A stretch of 64,000 bases of DNA from Orthonyx spaldingii (lineage: Eukaryota > Chordata > Aves > Passeriformes > Orthonychidae). The stretch lies in the NCBI GenBank assembly GCA_013397795.1, contig VZTJ01000255.1:848017-912016 (forward strand), given 5' to 3'. Positions 25,456-37,269 of this stretch are shown one piece after another. Position 1 is the first letter of the stretch. Each line of letters opens with the position of its first letter. The notes under the pieces were generated by a model. It did not search any database. It worked only from the letters and a program-made list of their open reading frames with translations, and was not told where the DNA came from. The position numbers were made by a program, and so were the translations under genes.

Positions 25456-25459
25456 TGAT

Positions 25460-25660
25460 GCATTAAGGTGAAACCTACATAGTTTGAACTGTTTTAATCA
25501 ATTTTTAATCAGCTTTAACTACACAACAGCAATTTATTACAGAGGTTATGTGATTATAGACTTACTGAGATTTTACTTGTTGGCTTACCATAGTTTTTAT
25601 GGGCTTATGATGATTTTAGGTTTTATGTGCTAATGACATTTTCCAACTTTGCTAAATGCT
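25460..25660. promoter_or_regulatory. Candidate conserved non-coding element
   Basis: An AT-rich, non-repetitive block with paired TAATC (bicoid-type) words in TTTTAATCAATTTTTAATCA near 25490, plus a TTTTTATGG Hox/Cdx-like word near 25594 and GCTAATGAC near 25629. It is consistent with an enhancer, but conservation cannot be judged from one sequence. Confidence 0.22.
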
Positions 25661-25664
25661 TATC

Positions 25665-27550
25665 TGTACAATGTCCCTGTTACCCTTGTCTTGGCAGAAG
25701 AGAACATTGCTACAGGATGTCCCATTTATTAATCAAATACTCAAATCAGGGAAAAAAAATTTAACATGCATTACAGAATTTTTATAAATGCAGAATTAGT
25801 GATATTTCACAAACACTGTGCAAATGCACACACCTGTAGCCACATGTGCTTGCATAACATATTCAATACTGTAAAAGGATAGGAAGCTCTAAGCCCTGAG
25901 CATCCAAGTGCTCCATCTCCAAAGTGCATTTGTTCCTGCAAAAGTTGCCAGGCTGGTAAGGCTTCTGCAGTGGTGGAGTGAACCCTTGATGTCAGTTGTC
26001 ACCGGAAGTTCTTGGTTTTTCCACCTCTGCTACCAACAGAAGAGCTTCTCCAACCACAGGGAGCAGGACAGAAGGGTTCTGCATGCTCAGGGACAACTTC
26101 TGAGGTTTTGTCAACTGGATAGCTTATTGGTGACTTGATAACTCTTGGGACAGCACCAATATGGTCCTGGTATGAGGAAACTGCCCAGAGGCTTTATGAA
26201 CATCCTGCTGATACCAAGGAACACAGAGAACTGAAAGCCTAACTAAGGCAAAGCAGTAAAACCAAAGGAAAAGTGGAGTTTCTCAAAGATGTGGATACTT
26301 CTGTAGATCATGCCATAATTGCAGCACCAGTAGTATTCACATCACAGTACCTTGAATCTGACTGAGCTGATCAGGGACTGGCACAGACAGGGGTGGGGTG
26401 GAGGGGATACAAGGCAGCAAGTAGCATGGGGTGTGTGTATGGAGAACTACAGGTATGGTAGTTAAGGATTTTATAGACTGGACTCTAATAATCCCTAATG
26501 ACACTCTCTGAGATTTGCCCACAATTTTTTTGTGTGGACTCTTCCTTGCCCCCAAAGCAAACCCTCTGGTTTGAGTACAACCATCCCTCCACTCTCCACA
26601 GCAAGTTTAAAAGTTTTGAGGGGAGGTTGGGGGCCTCTCTGCATGCCACAACACTTGGAAAACTGATACTTCCATTTCAAAATGAACTTTATGAAGGGAC
26701 CAATCTAATCTACCTAAACCATGAAGCTCTCCACTGCCTAAGGAGAGTGTCAGTAGGAGGATGGCACAGTATGTCTGAGGACAGTTTGGAGTGATCTTGC
26801 AATTCAGGACGTTATCTATTCCAGGCTTCCCTTGTGCTAGTCTAGATACAGGCAAAAGATGCCACGGGCTGTTGTGAGCAGAAAGGTTATCCTGGCTTTG
26901 CTGCTTGCTTTGCCTGTGTCACAGCCCGAGAGAAGCCAGCAGGCTGCTGCTGAGAGTGAGATCAAATAGAGATGGCCACGGCAGGGGACAGCAGCAGCCA
27001 GCCCAGCTCTGCAGATCTCCCCCCAGGCTCCTTGTCCCAGCTCCATTCCTTCTTCCTTCCCTCCTGGTCCTGGGGCAAGAGCTGCCCCAGATGTTCTCTG
27101 CCTGGTAGGGAAACCCCACTGTGTCAGTGGCACTGTGACCCTTTGGGCTGGCTTTGGCTCTGGGTTTCTCTACGCTTTGCTGGGTGGAAGGCTCCCAGAA
27201 AGCAGTTCAAAGATCCGGGAAATAACCATCAAACAAACAAATTTGCCTTACTGGTCAGCACTGCATTTTTGTCTTCTGTTTCTCTGTTCAGTGTTATAAG
27301 GAAATAAAACATGAATTAGTCTTGTAAACCAGCATTAATGTGAACTCCATCATCTGTTTCAATCACTCAGACTACTAAGGTTGGCTTTTAGGGTGATTCT
27401 TGTGTCAGAGATGAGAAAGTTACACAATAGACATTAGAGAATCACTTTAAAAAACCTCCACAATCCTGCATTGAAATCCCATCCAGTAAGGCAGAGAACC
27501 AGCCCTCGCCTGGCTGAGACGCAGTCACATGAGTGTCCAAAACAATGAAC
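25665..27550. other. Non-coding DNA with one GC-rich, CpG-poor patch
   Basis: No gene or repeat family is seen. Between about 26,920 and 27,200 the sequence is GC-rich (CAG/CTCC-rich) but holds few CpGs, so it is not a CpG island, and its open frames on both strands look incidental. Confidence 0.5.
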
Positions 27551-27554
27551 ACAC

Positions 27555-27860
27555 AGTGTCGACAGCTGAGGCCATTGAACTTTATGTCACTTCCCAACTG
27601 CAGCATTTCTCATAATTTATGGTTATACTCGCCTTTCAACCTTTAAAACCTTTTCCCAAGTATTTGCAGCATTCTCACATAAATATTGCTACAATAAGTA
27701 ACATCAACATTTAGTAGCTGTTTTTCAAGAATAACCGTGTGACACTATTATGGCATTCCATTAAACCAGCTGCAATGTGGGGAAGGTCTAAATCAAATCA
27801 TGGCCACTAAAGGTAACATTTACACGTATACAAGGGAACAATGGATGGGAAAAGTTTATC
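27555..27860. promoter_or_regulatory. Candidate conserved non-coding element
   Basis: This non-repetitive block has CpGs scattered in AT-rich context (TGTCGACAG, ACTCGCC, AACCGTG, ACACGTA). It also holds short transcription-factor-like words such as CATAATTTATGG near 27611, CAACCTTTAAAACC near 27638 and TTATGGCATTCC near 27749. Retained CpGs in AT-rich DNA can indicate constraint. This is an inference only. Confidence 0.28.
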
Positions 27861-27864
27861 CTGT

Positions 27865-28235
27865 GTTTCAAGACTTAAATGACAGTTCTGTCTCCTTTCA
27901 TGGTTATGCAAGATGTCTCTCTTTGGTGAAATGACCCAGACTGGACACAGACAGCAGCTTACATTCCAGTGCTATCTGTTACCTCCTCAGGAAAAGTTGC
28001 AATTACAAAATCTATGATTTGGTCTATTTATTTATTGTGGTATTTTTAGGAAGAAAACCTTATTTCAAAGGAACAGAGAATGTTGTCTTTTCATTAAATC
28101 TATCAAATGTTGTAAAGTGATTAGTAAAAAAAATTCCTTGCCTTGCCAGAATTGTTCACTGTCCAAAATGCATGGCAATGACTAAATGTAAATGACAGAT
28201 AGTTAGCTTGCATATAGATACGTGCTTAATTGCCT
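27865..28235. other. Non-coding DNA, nothing specific seen
   Basis: AT-rich unique sequence between a candidate element and a palindromic repeat relic. No exon, repeat or RNA gene is recognised. Confidence 0.5.
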
Positions 28236-28239
28236 TCAT

Positions 28240-28375
28240 CCCTCCTGTCTGAAGAATGCACTTAAGCATATGCTCATTTAAACACATATGGTTCATTTCT
28301 GTTTAGGTCAACAGGATTTGAGCACATGCTTAAACATAAGCAAATGCTTAAGTGCTCCTCTTGAATAGGGAAGTT
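28240..28375. mobile_element. Palindromic interspersed repeat relic (MITE-like)
   Basis: The left arm GCACTTAAGCATATGCT (from 28258) is mirrored by the right arm AGCAAATGCTTAAGTGC (28339-28355). The spacer contains TTAGGTCAACAGGATTTGAG and a further TGCTTAAACATAAGC. The layout matches a palindromic sauropsid repeat I recall, with outer arms 'AGCACTTAAGCATGTGCTTA', a centre 'CCCATTGACTTCAATGGG', and the mirrored arm. The centre here is degraded and the arms are well kept. The formal family name is not known to me. Confidence 0.55.
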
Positions 28376-28379
28376 TTTC

Positions 28380-28715
28380 TGGGGCAAAGCCAAAAAAATA
28401 CTCTTTTGTAATATTTCTTCTTACCTTAGCCTGCCTCTTGCTCCAGCTGCACTGTTGGAATACTCCTTCTCCTCCTTCCCAAAAACCAGCTTACTTTCCC
28501 TCCTCATTTCCCCCGGGGCGGATGTCAGATACACACAAACCCCATCATTCTGCCAGCTAACCCTGTAAATCGGGACTGGTAGAACTGCCCATCGTGGAAA
28601 GAGGTGAAGGGCAGGGAGGCAGAGGTCTGTAGAGGAACAGAAGGGCAGCTACCCTGAGGAATGCACAGTCTTCCCTGAACACGGCAAGCATCGGCAATGC
28701 ATGAGGCTGCTGAGG
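28380..28715. other. Non-coding transition into the CpG-rich segment
   Basis: C-rich, polypyrimidine sequence (28,430-28,510) grades into the GC-rich block. No independent gene or repeat is recognised. Confidence 0.45.
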
Positions 28716-28719
28716 GGGC

Positions 28720-29250
28720 GAGAGAAGTCAGCAGCACCCCGTTTGCGCCCAGCCCGCCCTCCCGCAGGTGCAGGGACTGGGTGCAGTGTGAGAGGGACAC
28801 TGTTCGCACACGGCCCCAGCCGCTGCAGCCTGTCCCTCTGCATCCGGCAGAGCTGGGTGATTTCAAATCGCTTTGCTATAACTTTTGCCTGCATCCTGCC
28901 CCCTCCCCGTGCCAGCCTTCTCGTCTCGCTGCGGGCTGCGGCGGTGGCTGGATCAGCTGGAGTGCCTCTGCTTGGAGGTGTATGTGGGTGCTTCGCTGCC
29001 GGCACCCGAGGCTCAGCTGTGGAGCTGTGTGGGTTCCCTGCAGGAGAAACATCAAACCTCATGGCAGTGTCCAAACCTTGCCAGCAAATCACAGAGCGAT
29101 GCAGGGCTTGATTCCTGTTCTCCAGCGGGCTGCAGAGCCTGCCCAGCTGCTGCGGCAGGTGTCGTCTGGCTGGGCGGTGAAACCCCTGTACAAACACGTG
29201 CTTGCGAGAGCCTGCAGCGTTCAGGGCTCTTTTCAGTTGCACTTCGGAGC
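28720..29250. promoter_or_regulatory. CpG-rich segment (weak CpG island)
   Basis: Nearly thirty CpGs by hand count fall in about 530 bases of GC-rich sequence, clearly above the surroundings. Examples are CTCGTCTCGCTGCGGGCTGC near 28920, CGCTGCCGGCACCCGAGG near 28994 and ACACGTGCTTGCGAG near 29197 (with a CACGTG E-box). Overlapping open frames of 130-197 codons on both strands reflect stop-codon scarcity; none resembles a known protein. With the adjacent motif-dense block it suggests a promoter (possibly of a lncRNA) or a CpG-rich enhancer. Confidence 0.5.
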
Positions 29251-29259
29251 TGTATCAGT

Positions 29260-29430
29260 TGTGCGTTATCAGCTTAATTAAGATAAGGATATGGAGTTTA
29301 TGCTATATTCCCGTAAATGACAGGGCAGGGATATGAATGATTTATACGGCGTTAATTGTACTTGCGAAGCTTGGGTCTGTCAATATGCATTAATAAAACC
29401 ATCATTTGAATCCAAGTAAGGGAATGAAAG
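29260..29430. promoter_or_regulatory. Strong candidate conserved non-coding element
   Basis: Directly beside the CpG-rich block, this AT-rich sequence packs many factor-like sites. They are TTAATTAA (29274-29281) running into AGATAAGG (29281-29288), GTTAATTG (29351-29358), and the POU-like ATATGCATTAAT (about 29383-29394). Two CpG-bearing AT words also occur (CCCGTAAATGA, TACGGCGTTAATTG). No repeat similarity or coding frame is visible. The combination of homeodomain, GATA and octamer-like words beside a CpG island is a common layout of developmental regulatory DNA. Conservation is inferred, not tested. Confidence 0.4.
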
Positions 29431-29434
29431 TACA

Positions 29435-30405
29435 AACCTTTTTCCTCAAGAACTTTCAAAATTCTGCTGTTTGCAAAAACAACCAATATGCAATGAGCAA
29501 AAAGTTCAAAGGGTCAGAGACTGGGCCGCCTGGGCAATAATTATTAAAAACACATCCAAAGGCAACTTTAGGGAGTGAATTTGATTCAGTGAAAGAAACC
29601 TGGTTCCTCTCCCTGCCCTGCAGGTAATGTGTTTGCCTGTGAGGCAGCAGATTATTTGTTCTTTTTTTTTTTTCCCTGCCACCGAACTAAAGAATGCATT
29701 GTGGGAAAACCGTCCTGACACATGACACTGTGCAAAGGAGGATCACAGCGTGAGGCAGCATCAAGGGGCTTACTTGGTCTTGATGCACTCTTGCACAGCA
29801 TGGGGCTCCAGAGATGAGTGTCTCTTCCAACGAAAGCACTGGTGCAATTTGCACAACTCTCATGAGAGCGCACGGTGAAGCTGCTCTCAAAGCCCTCATG
29901 TAAACAGGGCTGGGGAAAGAAAAGGGAGAGTAAAAGAGCCTGCACCATGCACGGGAAAAAGCACAAAAGGAGATGGTTCAAAAGAGCCTGAGCTAAGGAG
30001 GAGGGGAGTTGTGAGGGGTGCGAGGATGGGGTGGGGAGGGGAAGGGGCAGAAAATTAAATCCAAATATTAGAAGCAGAAGGGAAAGTCTAAGTAATGAAA
30101 TGGAACAGTGAGCACCACAGTGACGGGAGCAGTCACAAGAAGTGAAGTACGGGAAGACACTGGATGGCAATGCACAACTAGAGATTTAGCTTTCAAGGCA
30201 AAACCACAGCTGAGATGCGCTCTGAAGACTGTGCCTCAGATATCCAGCCCTTAAACTTCTTCAAAATCTCCTAAGTTCAGATAATAAGTTTGCATAAAGA
30301 GAGAGAGAGAGGGGAAGAGAAAAAATAAAGGCGGCTGTAAGTGCTCCTCACTAGCCTGTCTCTGAGCAACAGGCCCTCCTGTACTCACTCTCCCTTGTTG
30401 CTCCT
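29435..30405. other. Non-coding DNA, no gene seen
   Basis: Mixed composition with a T12 run near 29660 and a G-rich tract near 30,000-30,050. A 172-codon minus-strand frame (29652-30170) is low-complexity (Leu/Ser/Pro from G-rich DNA) and is not credible as a protein. Confidence 0.5.
30299..30316. repeat. Short (GA)n tract
   Basis: GAGAGAGAGAGAGGGGAAGA, about six pure GA units followed by purine-rich sequence. Confidence 0.75.
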
Positions 30406-30409
30406 GCTT

Positions 30410-30540
30410 ATCATAATATGCCACTTTTGCGCATCAAATTTACATTTCAAAAAATGCTGTATCGCTGCTCTAAAATTAATTATTAATCTTTCATCAGTCC
30501 CTTCCATAGATACATTTTTAACTTTGATTTTGCTACCCGT
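30410..30540. promoter_or_regulatory. Candidate conserved non-coding element
   Basis: This non-repetitive block has AAAATTAATTATTAATC near 30471 (overlapping homeodomain cores), TTGCGCATC near 30427 and TGTATCGCTGC near 30458. The CpGs kept in AT-rich context again hint at constraint. It is followed by a G-rich tract (30,541-30,580). Confidence 0.28.
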
Positions 30541-30544
30541 TTGG

Positions 30545-32085
30545 GGGAGGGATGGGAGAAGGGGGTGGGGGAGAGAAGATCCTTTAATCTTGTCACTTTT
30601 CTGTGGGGTTCTCCTCTCGTGTGCTGCTACTTCCAGGCCTGCATGTCCCCTAAGTGCTCTGGAGGTACAACTTTAGTTTTTCTGCTTGCTTGGAAAAGAA
30701 TCTTCCCACACTTTTGAGAGCATGAATATTTTCACCCTGCAGAGTGCAACGCAGAGAAGCGCCTTCTCCTCTTGTTTGACCTGGCATTTCAGCCTCAGTA
30801 AAGTGAAGCTGTACAGATAAATTGAGCCCCAGGCTAAAGAGCTGGGTGGATTATACACCCATGCAAGGGAAAGAGATCTGGGTGGGGTTTATAGGGCCTA
30901 CCTAGAGTGCAGTATGGACTTATTCATCAATCAGCTCATCACAGTGACTTGTAGGTCTGAACTTTGGTTATTTACTGTTCATGGTAAGCAAGTATTGGAA
31001 ATGCAGCCATTTGCTCTTAGTTTATTGAAGACTAAGTCCTTCTCTTGCCTGAAGTGTAAAAGAAAGAGGAGCGAAGAGGGAACTATGTGTATCAGATGGA
31101 TACTGGAGAGATGTGAGCTGCTGGCAAACGCCATAGTTGAATCACCCCTGGTCTGGAGTCATGGCAAATGCTACAATCTGCCTGAAGGAGGGTGAAAGGG
31201 CACATCACATAAGATGCAGTTATGATGAGATGCTTTACGGGTTACAGAATAAACACATTTCTTTTTACCTCTATGCTGTGAATATACTGATCAGTGGCTT
31301 CATAGTCAAATGCACGCTTGTGTAGGTGTCCACACACACACAGACACAGAGACACACACACACACACACGTGTGCTTTTACTCACCCCTTCCCCCAGAAA
31401 TATGCCATCTGGACGTTCACGAAACTGAAGTGCTGTGTGTAGGCTGCTTCCTCGAACTGCGGTGGAAAGACTTGACGTACCCCATCATATTCACTGCATT
31501 TTGCTCAAAAGGGACAAAAAATTATCACATTGGAAGACAGATGTCAACACAACATGGCATCTAGTTAAAGGCCAAATTCTCCCAGTTATAAACAACAATA
31601 CTTTACATTGCACTTTTTATCTTTCTACTCACATGTACAGTACAGAATGTGTACTCTTTTCAGAAGCTCCTGTCCTGTGAGTTGCTGGGTCTATGTGTGG
31701 GTGAATGTCTCTCAGGATGTTGGACTTAATCAGAGGTGAATTTGGATCAATAGACTATCACTTACTAGAAAATCAGATAAAGTAGTGGGTAAAAAGAAAG
31801 CTAAAAATTCAGAGCAAAACACACTATGCTTGTTTTCCAGACCCACATCCCCTGCATGTTTCTTTCCCAGTTGTACTTGCCCAGATTATGAATTTATCCC
31901 CATGGTTGTCACCTCCAGACTGTGCCTAGGTTATGCAGCCCTCTCAGATAAAAATCTGCAGTGCAAACCAGCAGATCCACTTTGAAGGCTGCATGCAGTA
32001 ACACTTTCATCTGGGCTACACTTCACCAGTAATAAATTAGCATTCACATGGATGCAGCCAATAGCTCTCACAGCACACCTCTACA
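30545..32085. other. Non-coding DNA, no gene seen
   Basis: It contains the (CA)n tract at 31.33 kb. A possible scrap at 31,566-31,590 (AAAGGCCAAATTCTCCCAGT) resembles a sauropsid repeat motif 'GGCCAAATTCTGCCCTCAGT'. No exon is recognised. Confidence 0.5.
31330..31372. repeat. (CA)n microsatellite
   Basis: CA dinucleotide run with GA interruptions near 31342 and 31350, ending CACGTGTG. Confidence 0.9.
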
Positions 32086-32087
32086 TA

Positions 32088-32192
32088 AACATTATCCCCT
32101 CTGCCTTTCACAGATGGAGAGACCCAGCCAGCAAAGTTGCTGGAGGTGAAGAGGGAGTCAGAAGCAGCTCTGGATCAAAACTGAAGCCTTGC
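32088..32192 (-). mobile_element. MIR-like CORE-SINE relic
   Basis: The plus strand reads ACATTATCCCCTCTGCCTTT, then CACAGATGGAGAGACCCAG, later GTCAGAAGCAGCTCTGGATC. This parallels the reverse complement of MIR ('ATTATCCCCATTTTACAGAT', 'GGAAACTGAGGC', 'AGTGGCAGAGCTGGGATT'), so the relic lies on the minus strand. It is highly diverged, with an internal G/A-rich region in place of the usual 'AAGGTCACACAG'. Confidence 0.5.
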
Positions 32193-32199
32193 TCAATCA

Positions 32200-35100
32200 C
32201 ACCTTTTTTCTCCATCTTCTAGACAGCATCTGAATACAGCTGCACATCTCTATGTGATTTATTCTGTGTAATAACATGGACTTTTTTTTCAAAGCAGACT
32301 TTGATTTCATTTTGTTGACACTAGTTGTGCATATATGTGTAATTATGTAGGATTATCAGTGAGCTACAGAAGGCCCACTTTGTGTATTATGCCTCTACAA
32401 ACCACTGAAAATTAAGTGCCATGATTCTCCTTGCAGATTCTCATTTAGGGGATGCAAAGTGAGAGTGAGTAACTGTAAGCATAGCTCATGTTTCATAAAA
32501 ATAAACAATGCTTATGCGGATGTGTGACAGATGTTACACCTTGTTGAGTGCATTGAATTCCTTATAGCCAAATAAAAAAAGCAAGATCACACAGGCTTCA
32601 GAGTAAGTGTGGTTTCAGCAGGAATGCAGCTCTTGGAAAAATCCAGTACTGGCCTTGGGAAATGCCCCTTTTTATTCACCTAAGAGCTGAATAATGTTCA
32701 TGGCTGAAAATGCTAAGGATTCTTAATTGTGCACAGTCTCTCCTCAATCAAAATACAGGCTTCACTTTTCACTGAGTTACCCTCTCTGCCTGCCCAGCCT
32801 GCCAGCCTAACTGACAAGCTGCGTGTGTCAGAAGGAGGTAAAAAGAGTTTCTTACCTCTCAGAGCATTTTCTTTCCCTTTGAAATGTTACAATAGTTGTT
32901 TTTTTATTTCATCTCAGATTCTTTCTAAGGGTTAATCTTGGGCAATTTTTTTTCAACTGGTCTAGGAGATTCTCTTGATTGTTTTCTTTTCTTTGTTGCT
33001 GGGGACAGGCCTTTTCAGTAGAGTGGTGTTATAACATCTTTTGATGAATAAAAAGTATGGTTGGTGTGGGCAGGACAAAAAAGGGAAGGCATTAGGTCTT
33101 CAACACTTGAGACAGGAGTCTCCTGAGAACACATAAGCAGATCAGAAGCACTTATCCCATACGTCATAGCTATGCAACACCGCTCTCCCTAGCTAGAAGT
33201 ATGTCCAGGACCAGGACATCCTTCCTCACCCACGTTCCCCTTTTTGCACCATGGGCCTGTGTAAAGACTTCTGACCAGTAATACCTTTCCCCACTCACTG
33301 CTCGTCCCTCCAGTGTGTGCTGTGAAGAGATCATTTAGCTCCTTGTTCCTGCTCCTGTCTTTGCAGTGGGACAAGGTTCCAACCCTGCAAGTGACTTTTC
33401 TCACCTCTGACCCCAGTGGTCTGTGGCCAGCCTGAGCCCCACTCCTCAGGCAAAGGAGACACTGGCCTTGTGCTCATCAGGCTCCGCTGATGGCTGTTAG
33501 CCAGTCCCACACTTGCTGATCAATGCTCATCCAGAGCTGGGGGTGGGGTGAGCTACCCATCTGTGGGGAAAGGGCCATTGCCCAAAGCTGGCTGCCTGAA
33601 GTATCAAAAAGCACTGCCCTACTCAGTGCCCTGCTGCATGGGGAGCTCGGCAGCTGCAGAAAGCCTTGTGGTGCCAGCAGCTGCATCTCCAGGAGAGCAG
33701 TGAGGGAAACGTAGCGCCCTTCTGCAGCTCCTTGCTGTTTCATCCTCCCCATCCTTCACCACACTCTGAGCTATGCTTCGCAGCACTTCTAATTACAAAG
33801 TGAAGCCATTACAAAAACCTTGGACCAAAATAGAGTGGAAGTCACAGCAGCAGGGTATATGAGGGCAACCGACCTAGGAAAGGCAGAGGCACAGGGGCAA
33901 GCTTTGGGAAACTGGAGTGCAAAACTGCAGCATGTCTGTAGTCTCTGAGAAAAAAGACAGCCAAGTGTTTCCTCCCCAATGGACACTGGGCAGCTCACCT
34001 GAAAGTCCAGCAAATTATCTAGGAGGTTTCTGCATGAAAATAATTTCAGTGGAGCTGACACTTTGCAAGCTCACGTCCTAGCTGATAAGGTCGGCATCTT
34101 CTTTGGCTCACACACTTGCCAAGCTATTTGTAAAGGTGGGCCCGTACACTGAGGTTAAAAGGATGCGTTAATTAGAGGACCGAATCTTAAAGCCTGGGGA
34201 CAAAAGAGCATTGTCAAACTCACATGCCCCCTTTGGTGCAATCAGCCTTGGCAAATGACATCCAATTGGATTTAAAGGGATCCAGAAGTGCAGACAAATT
34301 CCTTGCATCCAACTCTCCTTCCAGGCTTGGTACTGAGGTCATTATTGCAGGGCAGCAGCACTGGAAAAGGCCTATGGTCTTTGCCCTCTTCCTATAAGCA
34401 TCTTTTAGATCAAAGTTTTTCTTTTTTTTTTTTTGCCTCTGTGGAGAATTAGGAAGAGGAAATATTCCTTATTTTGAAATTCTTACCTGTGAGAGAGTTT
34501 GGATGGTTGGAGAAAATGTATCGAAGGTATCTCACATCTGTACATCCCAAAGAAGTGAAACTTCATCTCTCTGCATCCCACTCCTCTCTCAATTTGTACC
34601 GTGCTGCAGAAAATGCTGCAATGAGCCCAATGGTTGGGAATGCTTCCCTGACTGTTGTGGAGCTGTTATGGACTACCTCCCCTGCATAAGGGACTGCCTG
34701 CCTATGTTTGGTCCTGTGAGTGTCTTGCGGGCTGTGCCACGGGCTGCAGCCTGCAGAGAACCTTGGGGAGGCATGGACTGCCTCTGGCTCTGAGTGGAGC
34801 TGACACAAGGAATGGTCTGTTCTCTGGCTCATCTTGCTGCAGGACACATGATGGGGTGATGAAGGACCTGCAAAACTGCTCCCACTCACCTGGCATTAGG
34901 GTTATAATGTTAGACAAGATGAATTTTATTTTGTTGTGACTGATGATCTATTTGGTGAAAACTCCCTCTTTTAAAAAAATACACTTTATAATATATTAAA
35001 ATATTCTCCAGTGAAGAAAAGAATTTGAGAATTGAAGAAAACTATCAGAGCATGTGAAAGGAAAACATTTAATATTTATTTGGTGAAATGACCCAAAATG

Positions 35101-37262
35101 AGGAAGGGGGCAGGACAAAATTGGAGGGAGAAGGGAAAGATTAAAAATAGACTGATTGCAAAGTGTTTCTAAACATTTTGTTTACTGATGCATATACCTC
35201 TTGCCCACACAGCCTTGAAGAAGACAATTTTGTAATTCAGGCACAGACGTACCCCGTGGGTTGGGAAGCAATGTGCTTTGGTGAATGGGAAGTAGGTGGG
35301 AAGGTGGGCACTCCTCCATGCTGAGTGCTTTTCTGCTTAGACTCTGCTGACTGAGCCTAAGACCTGCAGCAACTTCCTTCCACCAGTTACCCCTTCTGAA
35401 TGCAAAGGAAGGGCAGCAGCAACCCTCTGCTTCCACCAGGAGTGAATCAAGTACAGTGGGATTCACCTCTGAGAATGGACTAAACCTTCACCTAGAGATG
35501 CCTGTCTGCCTCCACTTTTTGTAGAAAGAGGTGAGAAGCCAAATCTTGAAAAACTAAAATCAGGTGAGACAGTGACTCTTCCTTGTAGTACCAGTAAGGA
35601 GTAACACCTGGAGCATAGTAAATGGGTATAAGCCTGCTGTAGTCAGAATAAGTCCCCCTGCTTCAGTAGCTGTATGTGGAGGCAGAAGAAGGGGCAGGCA
35701 GGCTTGCAGGGGCTCAGCAAAACCCCCTGGACAGAGGGAACTGTGTACAAGCCTCCAATGGGCATTAAAAACACAAGGATGGCAATATAGATATTCACAA
35801 CAGGGTAACAGGTCCATTGCTCCTCTAAGAGTAGTCTGAATGTCTTTGCCAGAATGTCCAAAAGAGGAAGTTGAACTCCTCAGAGAAAATGTGCATGGTA
35901 TCCACCACTGGAATCAAAACTATGTGCTGGTAACTGTGGAAAGCCTTTTGTGAATTGGTATCTTCGCATTTACAGTTATCTGTGAGACACCTAAGAAAGA
36001 ACGTTTAAGCATGGCTGTGTTTGCCATGTGCTCTAGCATTAGGGAGTGGAGAAGCAGCAAAGGCACAGCAGTTGGTCTTAGCACTGTATTGCACCATTAG
36101 AATTTTTAGCTAGGAACATCAAGAAGGAATGAGGAAAGGTGCCTGCTCTGCATGCTAGCACCAGCAAGGGAAGAGGAAGATGTCATCTAACAAGGACATC
36201 TCACTTCTACTGAACAGTCCAGCAGGAGTATATTGGCAATTAGGAAATAAAATATAATTTTAACTGCCCCAAATCAAACAAAACTAAGTTTGAGACCAGA
36301 TGGAACTTGTTGAGACTCAGGACAACATTTCTCTGTGTAGGCCACTGCCACCTCCAGACTGTTTTGCTTTCTCCTGAAACATGAAGACAATCTGTCTGTT
36401 TGCTTTTTGTTAATTTTTTTTTTAATGTGTGTTGAAAGGCTTGGCCAATAGCTGTGAAACAATATTTAACTATTGGCAAAAGCAGCCTCTATTTACTCTG
36501 GTAACTGTATTTTCATATACTGTATCTTTCTGCTTTTGCATTTTGAGCAAGTGATCTCAATTACTTGACTGGGGGATCACAATCCTCCCCTGCTCTAACT
36601 CTCAAGTCCCCTGCATCTGCCCACAGTGTGGAGATGGTCACCCTAATGGGCTGCAGGATTAAACTACACTTGCATTTTCTTCTGCAGAAGAAACCTGTAT
36701 TATTCTCTTTTGTCCCTGCTCTACCATACCACATTTGTGCTAATTGCATTATTTCAGTGGTCTCAGGAGTCCTTTAGAAAACAAGAAGTGCCGATGTTAG
36801 TGGGACAAAGGCATTTATGCTTTATTGACCAGCATTTTCCACAGGCATAATGCTAAAGCTGAACAAATAGGCCAGCCCTAAATGAACACGAATCTGCAGT
36901 TGGCAGCTTAGAGCTGCCAGACTTGACTCTGCCTTGAGCAGGAGGCAAGGGGAGGTTTGCAGTGTCTCCCCACATGCAGGGCTGTTCCCCTGCAATCCAC
37001 AGCAAGCCCAGATATCTCAGAAGGGCCCTCACTGATGAACAACCTTTGCACACCACATGGATCAAGGGCTTTATATTGGAAATACGGTGATCCTAGGCAG
37101 ACTGTTCCTCTGCTGTACCTCATGAACACTTCCTGTGAGATGGACGCTCCTTCACATCCAAAAGATTATATGAGGAACACAGCTCCCTGACACGAGCCTT
37201 CCTTTCAGCTGTGTCAAGAAAGCAGTATCAAGAATCCACATTTTCGTTCAGCACTTTGCCTA
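32200..37262. other. Non-coding DNA, no gene seen
   Basis: Unique sequence with moderately GC-rich patches (33.2-33.7 and 34.6-34.85 kb) where chance frames open on both strands. It has a T13 tract at 34422-34434. No repeat family, CpG cluster or exon is recognised. Confidence 0.5.
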
Positions 37263-37269
37263 ACAAGAA

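Noticed and set aside
28649..29281. Long open frames (up to 197 codons) on both strands
   Set aside because: They overlap on opposite strands within CpG-rich DNA where stop codons are rare. The translations are low-complexity and match no family I know.
29652..30170. 172-codon minus-strand frame
   Set aside because: The Leu/Ser/Pro-rich product comes from G-rich DNA and has no motif or homology that I can name.
31566..31590. AAAGGCCAAATTCTCCCAGT as a repeat copy
   Set aside because: A single short arm with no mirrored partner within reach.
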